A DNA stretch of 38,126 nt from an uncultured Actinomycetes bacterium (GTDB lineage: Bacteria; Actinomycetota; Acidimicrobiia; Acidimicrobiales; RAAP-2): NCBI GenBank assembly GCA_903825765.1, contig CAIKBU010000021.1, positions 1 through 38,126 on the forward strand, read 5' to 3'. The notes under the pieces are model-generated. The model was not told the origin of the DNA, ran no database searches, and saw nothing but the letters and a program-made list of their open reading frames with translations. Made by a program: the position numbers and the translations under genes. How positions within the stretch are numbered: position 1 is the stretch's first letter; each line of letters starts with the position of its first letter. Below are positions 15,873 to 23,363 of this stretch, piece after piece.

Positions 15873-15906
15873 CCACTCACGTGCGAGGAGTGGCTAGATT
15901 TTGCCT
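15873..15906 (+). promoter_or_regulatory. Putative leaderless promoter of the TrmO-like gene, with inverted repeat
   Basis: TAGATT (15895-15900) is exactly 6 nt before the ATG at 15907. Immediately upstream, CCACTC (15873-15878) and GAGTGG (15888-15893) form a 6-bp inverted repeat with a 9-nt spacer, covering the spacer region of the promoter. The hexamer spacing is the firmer part; the repeat as an operator is speculative. Confidence 0.42.
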
Positions 15907-16359
15907 ATGAATCTTTCCGTCCGCGCCATCGCCTACATCCGCAACGAGCGAGCCGAAGCGCTCGACGACAACTGGAATGACGTCGTCAGTGTCATTGAGC
16001 TGGCCAGTGACGTGCCCGACGAATCCCTTCGCGGTCTCAGTGACTTCAGTCATATCGAAGTCGTCTTCTTCGCTGACTGGGCCGAAGACGTCCCGCCGGG
16101 TCCGTGGCACCGCCACCCCCGCGGCAACACCGATTGGCCCGATGTCGGTATTTTTGCGCAGCGCAACAAAGACCGCCCCAACCGCCTCCTGCTCACGACG
16201 GTGGCCATTGAGGAAGTGGGCGAACGCTCCATTCGCGTGCGCGGACTTGACGGCATCGACGGCACCCCGGTGCTCGACATCAAGCCGGTCTTTCGATGGA
16301 GCGTCCCCGAGGGTGACATCCGTGCCGCAAGCTGGAGCGACGAGCTCGCTGACGAGTAG
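15907..16359 (+). CDS. TrmO/TsaA-like tRNA N6-methyltransferase family protein
   Basis: This 150-residue protein of the YaeB/TsaA beta-barrel fold is exemplified by TrmO, which methylates N6-threonylcarbamoyladenosine at tRNA position 37. Conserved blocks: LSDFSHIEVVFF, then IFAQRNKDRPNRLLLT (TrmO: FATRSPxRPNxIGLT), then RVRGLDGIDGTPVLDIKP. The middle block departs from the consensus (QRNKD for TRSPF-type), so substrate may differ. The ATG at 15907 is preferred over the in-frame TTG at 15901 because TAGATT is 6 nt upstream. The next gene converges with no gap (16359/16360). Confidence 0.78.
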   Translation: MNLSVRAIAYIRNERAEALDDNWNDVVSVIELASDVPDESLRGLSDFSHIEVVFFADWAEDVPPGPWHRHPRGNTDWPDVGIFAQRNKDRPNRLLLTTVAIEEVGERSIRVRGLDGIDGTPVLDIKPVFRWSVPEGDIRAASWSDELADE

Positions 16360-17292
16360 TTAGTGACCCTGCGCCACTCGCGCTAGCACCGCGTCACGCT
16401 TCGGTCCAGTGGCTGGACCGAACGTCGTAATGGCAATCGAGGCCGCCGCATTCGCCCGCTCCAGCGCGACATCGAGCGTACAGCCCGCCATCAATTCTGC
16501 CAGCACCACGCCGTTGTGTACGTCGCCGGCACCGTTGGTATCGACCACGTTGGTTACGAAGGCCGGACTGATGTAGGTACCGTGTTCGTCGGCGCCAACA
16601 CAGCCGCGCGCTCCATCGCGCACAACGACGCCACGACGACTCCACTGGGTCAGCAGTGCTCGAGCGGCGAGAAAGGCCGAGTTGGCTTTCGTCAGGTACA
16701 CGGCCTCGGCAAAATTGCACAGAAGCCAGTCGGTACGCTGCAGGACCGACCGAAGTATTTTGACGTCGATGTCCGCCACCCGAGGCCCTGGGTCAAAAGC
16801 GACCACTGTTTCGGTGGGCAGACCTGCGAGCCACGTGGCAACCGTGTCAGCAATTTCGGGGTACACGAAGTTGTAACCGGATAAATAGACCGTGTCGGTC
16901 GGCCCCGGCATCACGGTGGCGAGTTCCTCAGCCGTCAACGTGAGTTCGGCACCAGGTGAGGTGACGAAGGTACGCTCACCGGAGCGCTCGACGAGGACCA
17001 CGCAGGCCCCCAGGTCACGAGGTCCGCGTGGCGCAATCAACAACTCAACGCCCTCCGTAGCCAGTGACGCCTGCGCCATCCGACTAAACGGCCCTTCGCC
17101 CAATTGGCCAACGTAGACGGCCTCGCAACCCTGACGAAGCGCGGCACTCAAAATGTTGAATCCCCCACCGGCGCTCACCAAGCGATCATGGGCGACGGCG
17201 TCGCCACCACGGACCGGCAGAGAGTCGACGTGGAGGGCCACGTCGACCATGACAGTGTCAAGAACCAGCAGGCGACCCGGCTGTCCGGTCAT
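16360..17292 (-). CDS. PfkB-family carbohydrate kinase, second copy
   Basis: This ribokinase-fold sugar kinase has 310 residues from the ATG at 17292; a GTG at 17304 adds four. The N-terminal substrate motif is SAGGGFNILSAA, and the catalytic segment is VVDTNGAGDVHNGVVLAEL. The His-Asn after GAGD-V replaces the usual Phe-x-x, marking a subgroup different from the kinases at 3110 and 37377. Substrate cannot be predicted. It lies 42 nt downstream of a secreted-protein gene on the same strand, and no catabolic neighbour helps. Neither candidate start has a clear Shine-Dalgarno sequence or a TANNNT at leaderless spacing. Confidence 0.82.
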   Translation of the reverse strand: MTGQPGRLLVLDTVMVDVALHVDSLPVRGGDAVAHDRLVSAGGGFNILSAALRQGCEAVYVGQLGEGPFSRMAQASLATEGVELLIAPRGPRDLGACVVLVERSGERTFVTSPGAELTLTAEELATVMPGPTDTVYLSGYNFVYPEIADTVATWLAGLPTETVVAFDPGPRVADIDVKILRSVLQRTDWLLCNFAEAVYLTKANSAFLAARALLTQWSRRGVVVRDGARGCVGADEHGTYISPAFVTNVVDTNGAGDVHNGVVLAELMAGCTLDVALERANAAASIAITTFGPATGPKRDAVLARVAQGH

Positions 17293-17334
17293 GCCAATGT
17301 CCACGGACCACGTACCCAGCAGCGACGCACGCTT

Positions 17335-18156
17335 TTATCCCTTAGCCAGCTTGTTTTGCAGGGTGGCTAGCGCCGTTATGTGCTTCGAAATCAACAAGTT
17401 GAGCGTTTGGACTTGCGAGGTGGACAATGGTGCCTTCTTGTGCTGAATCTTCAGGACCTCAGTGCCAGCGACCCGCCCAATCTCCGAGGCCAGCGTCGAA
17501 ACCTGTGCGTTGTACGCACTCGATGGCCCGTTCGCGTGTTGCGCCAAAGCGGCGGCGTCCGATACCAGGTGTTCGGCAATTGCGAGCTCATCGGGGCCAG
17601 TGTTCTTCGGTGAAGCGAACGAGTTGAGATCCGTTTCAATGACGTACACGATGGCACTAACGCCTACGCCCCATAGACGAAACGCTACGGGATGCCCGGC
17701 CGCCTGAGCCGTGAGCACTGCCGTGTCCGATGCGACAGCCGCTGTCGAAAATTCAATCGTGCCGAGGTCAACGTACACCGAAATTTTGGTCGTGTCTTTT
17801 CCGAATGAAGTGAAGGCGTGACTGAGGAGCTTGTCGTCATTGATAAAGAGCTGCACGGGCGCCTTGTACGCGGCGGGCAATGACGCCTTCGAAGCGTCCA
17901 GTGCTTCGGCGTCGAGCGCCGCCAAGCCATCTTGGGCGAGTTTGAGGTTCTGGGTACGTTGCGCCAGACAAGTTTTCGTCGAACAGAAAAACACGTTACG
18001 TATTTCATTGACGTAGGTGTCACCGGCCGAAACAATGGTCTTCACGACGGCTGGCGCAGCGGTGGCGGCTCCGGCAGTTGAGGATGAGAACATCAGGGGG
18101 CTGAGCGGAACCAGTGTGGCCAGCGCCAGCATCCACCGGCGGAAGTTCGTCTTCAT
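17335..18156 (-). CDS. Secreted helical protein of unknown function
   Basis: This 273-residue protein has a Sec signal peptide: Lys/Arg start, hydrophobic LALATLVPLSPLMF, cleavage probably near AGAATA (about 28-33). The mature part is Ala/Leu/Thr-rich and probably mostly helical. One pair of nearby cysteines (FCSTKTCL, about 57-64) may form a disulfide after export. A hydrophobic stretch around FRLWGVGVSAIVYVIE may be buried. I do not recognise the family. AAGGAG precedes the ATG at 18156, and TAGGGT (18188-18183) is a likely -10. It is divergent from another secreted unknown at 18344. Confidence 0.7.
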   Translation of the reverse strand: MKTNFRRWMLALATLVPLSPLMFSSSTAGAATAAPAVVKTIVSAGDTYVNEIRNVFFCSTKTCLAQRTQNLKLAQDGLAALDAEALDASKASLPAAYKAPVQLFINDDKLLSHAFTSFGKDTTKISVYVDLGTIEFSTAAVASDTAVLTAQAAGHPVAFRLWGVGVSAIVYVIETDLNSFASPKNTGPDELAIAEHLVSDAAALAQHANGPSSAYNAQVSTLASEIGRVAGTEVLKIQHKKAPLSTSQVQTLNLLISKHITALATLQNKLAKG

Positions 18157-18343
18157 AAAAGGGACTCTCCTTAGTCACTGCCACCCTAGTAAAGAGTTCC
18201 CCTTTGTCGAACTCGGTTCTGGTGAACGTTCGGACGTTGCATCGCAGTGCCAACGCCGGCGAGGTGCGTAGAGTCCACGGGGTTTGAAGAGTTGACTACG
18301 GTTTATTCGTGCGGTGTTCGTGACACCCACCGAAGGGATCCTC
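18157..18343. promoter_or_regulatory. Divergent promoter region between two secreted-protein genes
   Basis: On the minus strand TAGGGT (18188-18183) with TTCGAC 17 nt upstream fits a promoter for the 273-residue protein, leaving a leader of about 20 nt that contains AAGGAG. On the plus strand TACGGT (about 18297-18302) could serve the 194-residue protein, whose ribosome-binding site AGGGA precedes the ATG at 18344. GTTC-TGGT-GAAC (about 18210-18221) is a short dyad of unknown meaning. The rest of the 187 nt shows nothing I can name. Confidence 0.35.
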
Positions 18344-18928
18344 ATGTCTAGTGCTCGACGCGCTGCGCTCACCGTCACACTGATGCTCGGCCTAGCGCCG
18401 CTGGCCGCGGCCCCCGTCTCGGCAAGCCCTTCGTCCACCGCGGTGAGTGCCCGCCTCGGTCCGGTCCTTTTTCGGGCTATCGAGACGAACAATGTTTCCC
18501 TGGCGCGATCGCTGTTCTTTCCCGGCGACGCGTATCGTGCCATGAAGACAGGAATGATTGCTGACCCGGGAAGCGATTACGCTCATCGACTCCTCGCCTT
18601 TTACGTCCTCGATCTTGAGGCGTATCACCAACTCGTGACTTCAGGTGGCCCAGCCCGGTACCTGCGAACCATCATCGATCCGAGCCTCGCAACGTGGATC
18701 AGTCCAGGTGTGTGTGAGAACCGAATCGGCTACTGGCACGAACCACCCGTACGACTCGTGTACTCCCAAAATGGCCGTACCAGGTCATTCGCAATCGATT
18801 CGCTGATTTCCTGGCAGAACCGCTACTACGTCATTCACCTCGGGCCCAACCCTCGGCCGAGCAATGTCGGCACGGTCGATCAACCACAGCGTGGACCGGG
18901 GATACCAGGGCCGGCAGGTGGGTGTTAA
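18344..18928 (+). CDS. Secreted protein of unknown function with C-terminal Gly/Pro tail
   Basis: This 194-residue protein from the ATG at 18344 has AGGGA just upstream; an in-frame GTG at 18314 is less likely. The signal peptide has ARR, a hydrophobic LTVTLMLGLAPLAAAP core and cleavage near VSASP. The mature part includes the notable segment CENRIGYWHEPPVRLVY, then WQNRYYVIHLGPNPRP, and a Gly/Pro-rich tail ending in GGC. The two cysteines (in VCEN and the last residue) could pair. I do not know the family. CapA converges, with a single nucleotide between the two stop codons. Confidence 0.68.
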   Translation: MSSARRAALTVTLMLGLAPLAAAPVSASPSSTAVSARLGPVLFRAIETNNVSLARSLFFPGDAYRAMKTGMIADPGSDYAHRLLAFYVLDLEAYHQLVTSGGPARYLRTIIDPSLATWISPGVCENRIGYWHEPPVRLVYSQNGRTRSFAIDSLISWQNRYYVIHLGPNPRPSNVGTVDQPQRGPGIPGPAGGC

Positions 18929-18929
18929 T

Positions 18930-20075
18930 TCAGGGAAGAATGGCGCCAGATGCGCCAATCACGGCTGCTGAAGCACCGAAATCTTGGCGTGAAAGGGCAT
19001 TGACAAATGGCCACAGTGCGTGACTCGCATCGGGTAGCACGAGCCCCGTAGACGTAAAGTGTGCCGCCGCCACGTCACCACGAATGAACCGTCCCGACGT
19101 TGACAGCGTGATGTGCACCACGCCCGTGAGGTCGAGCGCACCGAAAGTGGAGAAGGACTCGTAGTTCGTGAAGTCACCCATGGAATAGACGATGAGATGA
19201 CCTTTATACCACTGCATCCCGCGCCACACGTGTGGCCCGCTCCCGAGTACGAGTGAGGCCCCGAGGTCAATGGCGCGATGGGCGAATTCGTAGGGGTTCC
19301 CACGATTCTCCCCGTAGTAGAACTCACTTTGTCGAGTGACGTGATCGGCCGATGCTCCCTCGGCTCCCGAGTGCATATAGACCACGACGATCTGGGCGTG
19401 CGCCTTCGCCCGCTTCATAAGCGCGGCGAATTGCCCGACGTCGAGGAGGTTATTCGTCAAGTAGTAGGGCGCGACGTCGACGAAGGCGACCTTCACGCCG
19501 TGGGTGGTGACGTAGCCAATCTGGCCGGGCAATCCCGCCTGCACCAGGCCAGCCGACGTGAGCGCTGCTGACGTTTCGGCCACGCCGGTGGCGCCAAAGT
19601 CGTACGAATGGTTATTGGCGCTGTTGAGGACGGTAAATCCAGCGGCGCGGTAGAGGTGAGCGTAACTCGGAGGAACTTTGAAGGCGTAGCAGGCACTCGA
19701 ATGCGAGCCACACTTCGACGCCGTGCCCGTGGTCATCGTTCCTTCGAGGTTCGCGAACGACACATCCGCCTGGAGTAACGGGCGCACGGGGGCGAATTCC
19801 GCGGCCGGTGACGGAGGGAGCAGTGGCGTCGATCCGAGGTCGGTGTCGCCAACCGCGGCAAAAGTGATCGTCGTCGGCACCGTGGTGGTCGTGGTTGGCC
19901 GAGTCGTGGGCGGCGCGGGAGGGCCAGTCGTCGCCGGGGCCGGAGCCGCCGACGTCCGGCCAAGGTGCGAGTGCCAGGCGAGGATGGTGGCTCCTACTAC
20001 CACCATCGCGACTGCGGTAACCCCGATCAGTGCCCCGCCGAGTGGACGACGCCGTTTGGCGTGACGGCCTACCAC
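18930..20075 (-). CDS. CapA-family protein (PGA_cap, metallophosphatase-like), membrane-anchored
   Basis: This 381-residue protein has an N-terminal anchor (about 13-33), then a Pro/Thr-rich linker (about 43-69), then a CapA-type calcineurin-like domain. Metal-ligand motifs: AVGDTDLG (D77), FANLEGT, NSANNHSYDFG, VVYMHSGAEG and GSGPHVWRGM. The family includes CapA of poly-gamma-glutamate capsule synthesis, but most members have unknown substrates. The GTG start (20075) overlaps the upstream glycosidase stop by 7 nt, so the two are coupled. Its N-terminus (GRHAKRR) resembles that of the upstream partner (RGRHA). An extracytoplasmic role on a polymer or phosphodiester is inferred. Confidence 0.82.
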   Translation of the reverse strand: MVGRHAKRRRPLGGALIGVTAVAMVVVGATILAWHSHLGRTSAAPAPATTGPPAPPTTRPTTTTTVPTTITFAAVGDTDLGSTPLLPPSPAAEFAPVRPLLQADVSFANLEGTMTTGTASKCGSHSSACYAFKVPPSYAHLYRAAGFTVLNSANNHSYDFGATGVAETSAALTSAGLVQAGLPGQIGYVTTHGVKVAFVDVAPYYLTNNLLDVGQFAALMKRAKAHAQIVVVYMHSGAEGASADHVTRQSEFYYGENRGNPYEFAHRAIDLGASLVLGSGPHVWRGMQWYKGHLIVYSMGDFTNYESFSTFGALDLTGVVHITLSTSGRFIRGDVAAAHFTSTGLVLPDASHALWPFVNALSRQDFGASAAVIGASGAILP

Positions 20076-21100
20076 GGGGTCGCTTCACCGCCACGCCGAG
20101 TGGCGAAGACCGCAAAGAAGTCTTTCGTGCTCGAATAAAGGAAGCGGCCCGGGATTTGGTTCGGATTCGCCACACGAAGGACTGGACCGACGGCGTTACG
20201 TCCGGAATAGGTCACGAAGATTGGCCATTCGGGATTGATATCAAGCTGCATCGCCGACACTGCGTGGAGTCGCACCAGGATCGACGCCAGCGACGCTGCC
20301 GTCTGCAGCGGAGCCGCGACGTAGAGCAGATTGCCGCGTGCGTCAATACCGATGGCCGAGCGCCACACCGCTGGCACGCCACCGAGTGTGATACCCCACC
20401 GAGCGTTGTCCTGACTCAAGGCCGTGGGCCTACCACCCGCCACGAGTAATGACAAGTTCTGGCGGGCCATCACAATCGACGAGTCGGGATGCGCACCGCC
20501 GGTCCATCGGATAATCGACAAACGTCCGTCACGAGTTCGAACGAGCGTCGCCTCTCCTTTGACCATTGGGTAATACAGCGTGCCGTTGGTATAGAAACCC
20601 GCCGGATTATCTGCTTCGTAGAAACCCGAGTTGAACGTGGCCAAGAGTCGTGGCAGTCCGGCTGGCGGCACCGCCTCCGGACCCCGCGCGAGCGAACTCG
20701 GACCGGGCCCTTTGTAGCCCGGGTAGAGGCCAAGATCTATTGAACTCCAGCGTAGCCACGCGGCGTAGGCGACGACTGAAGCAGCCTGCCCCGTGGGGTG
20801 AAAGGTGGTGACGTAAACAGGGTGCGCACCGTCCCAGGTGTCGACGGGCGTCCACGTCAAACAACTTTTCGGGATGCATGATCGATCAGGTGTCGTCAGG
20901 GCCGCGGTGTGGTGATGCTTGACGAAGGTCGGAGTCGGGGCCGTCACCTTTGGGGTGGCCCGACTAGAGGCCCGCGACGAGGGCGCGTGCGAGAGGAGAC
21001 TCCATGCGGCCATCACACTCAGTACGCCAACCAGCGCCACGAGCGGCCATGGTGAGCGCGACGGTGCGGCGTGTCGTCCGCGAGTACGAGCCATCGTCAC
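20069..21100 (-). CDS. Phosphodiester glycosidase (NAGPA-like) domain protein, membrane-anchored
   Basis: This 343-residue protein has one N-terminal membrane anchor (about 18-37) and a linker rich in Ser/Thr/Pro. The following domain has features of the phosphodiester glycosidase (NAGPA) family: ATFNSGFYEADNPAGFYTNG, the SAIGIDARGNLLYVAA strand-turn, and AMQLDINPEWPIF. Family members remove sugars linked through phosphodiesters; the bacterial substrates are mostly unknown. The GTG start abuts the zinc-ribbon stop with no gap; a second start, ATG, lies at 21094. The 3' end overlaps capA by 7 nt. This suggests a jointly made surface-polymer-processing pair. Family confidence is good; the reaction in this cell is not known. 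Confidence 0.75.
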   Translation of the reverse strand: MTMARTRGRHAAPSRSPWPLVALVGVLSVMAAWSLLSHAPSSRASSRATPKVTAPTPTFVKHHHTAALTTPDRSCIPKSCLTWTPVDTWDGAHPVYVTTFHPTGQAASVVAYAAWLRWSSIDLGLYPGYKGPGPSSLARGPEAVPPAGLPRLLATFNSGFYEADNPAGFYTNGTLYYPMVKGEATLVRTRDGRLSIIRWTGGAHPDSSIVMARQNLSLLVAGGRPTALSQDNARWGITLGGVPAVWRSAIGIDARGNLLYVAAPLQTAASLASILVRLHAVSAMQLDINPEWPIFVTYSGRNAVGPVLRVANPNQIPGRFLYSSTKDFFAVFATRRGGEATPW

Positions 21101-21244
21101 CTAGTCACAACAACTGTCGCGCCAACCACAACCACCACATTTGAAGTGGGCGTGTTCGGCGTGGAGTGCTCCGCCACAGTGCGGACACTCGTGGAAAACG
21201 CCAAAGTGATTTTGGCACTCGGTCAATGGTGCAGAAAGAGGCAT
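21101..21244 (-). CDS. Small zinc-ribbon protein (47 residues)
   Basis: This 47-residue cytoplasmic protein has C20-x2-C23-x12-C36-x2-C39, a classical zinc ribbon (CPHCGG and CGGCGW), plus an extra Cys pair at the end (C45, C46) and several His. The start ATG at 21244 has AAGGAG 11 nt upstream; an in-frame start at 21286 is possible. Its stop directly abuts the phosphodiester glycosidase GTG, so it heads a three-gene minus-strand unit with two exported enzymes. I do not recognise a named family. It could bind nucleic acid or be a metal-binding adaptor. Confidence 0.55.
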   Translation of the reverse strand: MPLSAPLTECQNHFGVFHECPHCGGALHAEHAHFKCGGCGWRDSCCD

Positions 21245-21356
21245 TTTGGCGTCCACTCCTTCATCTTTACAGTGTGTGTCGAGCACTCAGGGGATGGTAA
21301 CCCGGGGTGCCCCCATAGTCACTCCGCTACTGTGTCCGGAAGCCGAAAGGAATCTA

Positions 21357-22247
21357 ATGACTGGTACCACCCAACTTCTTACCCTGCGCGATGGACGAGA
21401 ACTCGAAGTCTTGACCATGGGCGATCCCGCCGGTCAAACCGTGGTATTTCAGCACGGGACGCCCGGTTCGATCTACATGCTCGCCGGTCACGCCGAAGCC
21501 ATGCTCGAACGCGGCTTCTTCTTCATCCTCACCTCACGCGCTGGTTACGGGCTCTCGAGTCGTAATGAAGGCCGCCAGGTCGCCAGCGTCGTGAGCGACA
21601 TCAACGAGGTCCTCGATCAGCTGGGGCGCGCGGACTACGTCACCGTGGGTTGGTCGGGTGGCGGGCCCCACGCGCTCGCCTGCGCCGCGCTCGACGCAGG
21701 ACGTTGCCGTGGAGCACTCTCCGTAGCTGGCGTGGCTCCGGTTGGTGACGGCTTTGACTGGACCGACGGCATGAGTGAAGAAAATAAGCGCGAATTCGCC
21801 GACTTCGTCGCTGGCGGCGAAGCATTCGAAAAGTCCATCATCGACGGCTACGAACAGCTCGCCCCCACCACAACGGAGAACTGTCTCGAGGTCTGGGGTC
21901 CGTGGCTGTCGGAAGTCGACGCTGCTTCGTTGTCGACGCCCGAGAAGATTGCCGCCTTCGCCCTCGGCACCTCTCACGCCTTCGTCAAGGGCTACTGGGG
22001 CTACTACGACGACAACGTTGGTACCTTCGGAGACTGGGGCTTTGATCCCTCGGCAATTACGGTTCCCGTCGGTGTCTGGTACGGCGACAACGACCTCATG
22101 GTGCCAGTGCAGCACGGCGACCAACTCGTGTCAATTGTCCCGACGGCCGTGTCGCACCACTACCCAGCCGAGGGTCACCTCTCAATCTTCTCGGAATTCC
22201 GTAGCGAGATTGCTGACGAGATTGCCGCTTTTCACGGCGTCAATTAA
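21357..22247 (+). CDS. Alpha/beta-fold hydrolase
   Basis: This 296-residue protein starts at ATG 21357, chosen over an upstream in-frame start at 21246 because AAAGGA precedes it and the homologous region begins there. Oxyanion-type HGTPGS is at 33-38. The nucleophile elbow is GWSGG (S100). A late Asp is in WYGDNDLMVP and the catalytic His is in AEGHLS. These are the marks of a serine alpha/beta hydrolase such as an esterase or peptidase. The substrate is unknown. It converges on the alcohol dehydrogenase gene, with 12 nt between the stop codons. Confidence 0.85.
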   Translation: MTGTTQLLTLRDGRELEVLTMGDPAGQTVVFQHGTPGSIYMLAGHAEAMLERGFFFILTSRAGYGLSSRNEGRQVASVVSDINEVLDQLGRADYVTVGWSGGGPHALACAALDAGRCRGALSVAGVAPVGDGFDWTDGMSEENKREFADFVAGGEAFEKSIIDGYEQLAPTTTENCLEVWGPWLSEVDAASLSTPEKIAAFALGTSHAFVKGYWGYYDDNVGTFGDWGFDPSAITVPVGVWYGDNDLMVPVQHGDQLVSIVPTAVSHHYPAEGHLSIFSEFRSEIADEIAAFHGVN

Positions 22248-22259
22248 CGCCGTCGCGAC

Positions 22260-23297
22260 CTAAAACGTCGTGGCGTCGATAACGAAGCGGTACTTCACGT
22301 CACTCGCCACGGTTCGCTCGTACGCCTCGTTAATGGCGGACGCCTCAATGACCTCTACCTGACTGGCGATGCCGTGGGTGGCAGCGAAGTCCATCATCTC
22401 TTGCAACTCCACCATGCCGCCAATGGCTGAACCAGTGATGTGACGACGCCCCCCGATGAGCAGCGAGGGGTCGAAGCTAAAGGGGTGGCCCGATATGCCG
22501 ACGAAGCAGAAGACCCCATCGGTGGTAAGCGCCTTGAGGTACGGGTTGATGTCGAGGTCCGCCGACGAGGCGTTGATGATGAGGTCGAAGTGTCCCCCAC
22601 TCGTGGCAACCGCGTCGGGCGCGTGCGTAACAACGACGTCATCGGCACCGAGTGCTCGGGCGTCGGCCTCCTTGGAGGCCGAGTGAGTGAAAACGGTGAC
22701 GTGGGCTCCCAGTGCGTGCGCAAACTGGACGCCCATGTGACCGAGTCCGCCGAGACCGATAATGCCGACGCGCTTGCCGGGGCCGGCACCAAAGTGCTTG
22801 AGGGGAGAGTACAACGTGATACCAGCGCAGAGCAGTGGCGCTGCTCCAGCCAAGTCGCAGTCCTCGCTAACGGTCACGGCGTAGTCCTGATCAATAACGA
22901 ACTGATTGGCGTAACCGCCAAAGAGTGGCTCGCCCTGCGCATCACGTCCGTTGTAGGTGGGGGTCACGCCGGCGCGGCAATACTGCTGCAGGCCGCGGAC
23001 ACAGAAGTCGCACGTACGGCACGAGTCGACGAAGACGCCGACCCCGATCCGTTGCCCCGGCGCAAATTTCGTGACATCAGCGCCAACGGACGTGACCACA
23101 CCAATGATTTCGTGACCAGGCACCATCGGGAAAATCGACGGACCCCATTCTTCGCGTACTTGGTGGATGTCGGAATGGCAGATACCGGAGAACAAGACGT
23201 CAAACGCCACATCGCGAGGTCCAACGGCGCGTCGTGAAAATTCAAAAGGGACAAGTGGGGCGCTGGCCTCGTGGGCGACGTAACCGCGAGTGGTCAT
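22260..23297 (-). CDS. Zinc-dependent NAD(P) alcohol dehydrogenase, CAD/YahK type
   Basis: This 345-residue medium-chain dehydrogenase reduces aldehydes or oxidises alcohols. Catalytic zinc ligands are C40 (CHSDIH), H62-E63 and a Cys near 156. Structural zinc cysteines are C93, C96, C99 and C107. The nucleotide-binding loop is GLGGLGHMG. The CHSDIH and GH-E pattern fits the cinnamyl-alcohol/YahK subgroup, usually NADPH-dependent. The ATG at 23297 has AAGGAG 4 nt upstream; a longer reading frame reaches 23666 but adds unconserved sequence antisense-like to DUF885. It lies 61 nt downstream of DUF885, separated by a hairpin. Confidence 0.9.
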   Translation of the reverse strand: MTTRGYVAHEASAPLVPFEFSRRAVGPRDVAFDVLFSGICHSDIHQVREEWGPSIFPMVPGHEIIGVVTSVGADVTKFAPGQRIGVGVFVDSCRTCDFCVRGLQQYCRAGVTPTYNGRDAQGEPLFGGYANQFVIDQDYAVTVSEDCDLAGAAPLLCAGITLYSPLKHFGAGPGKRVGIIGLGGLGHMGVQFAHALGAHVTVFTHSASKEADARALGADDVVVTHAPDAVATSGGHFDLIINASSADLDINPYLKALTTDGVFCFVGISGHPFSFDPSLLIGGRRHITGSAIGGMVELQEMMDFAATHGIASQVEVIEASAINEAYERTVASDVKYRFVIDATTF

Positions 23298-23338
23298 GAT
23301 TCTCCTTAAGTGAACGAGACACTGGAGGTTAGTCGCGA

Positions 23339-23363
23339 CGTAGTTCCCCCAAACCGAACTACG
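23339..23363 (-). terminator. Hairpin over the DUF885 stop codon
   Basis: CGTAGTTC (minus strand 23363-23356) and GAACTACG (23346-23339) are a perfect 8-bp inverted repeat with a 9-nt loop. The DUF885 stop TAG (23361-23359) is inside the first arm. No T-run follows, so it would be a T-less terminator or an mRNA 3' stabiliser before the alcohol dehydrogenase gene. Confidence 0.4.
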
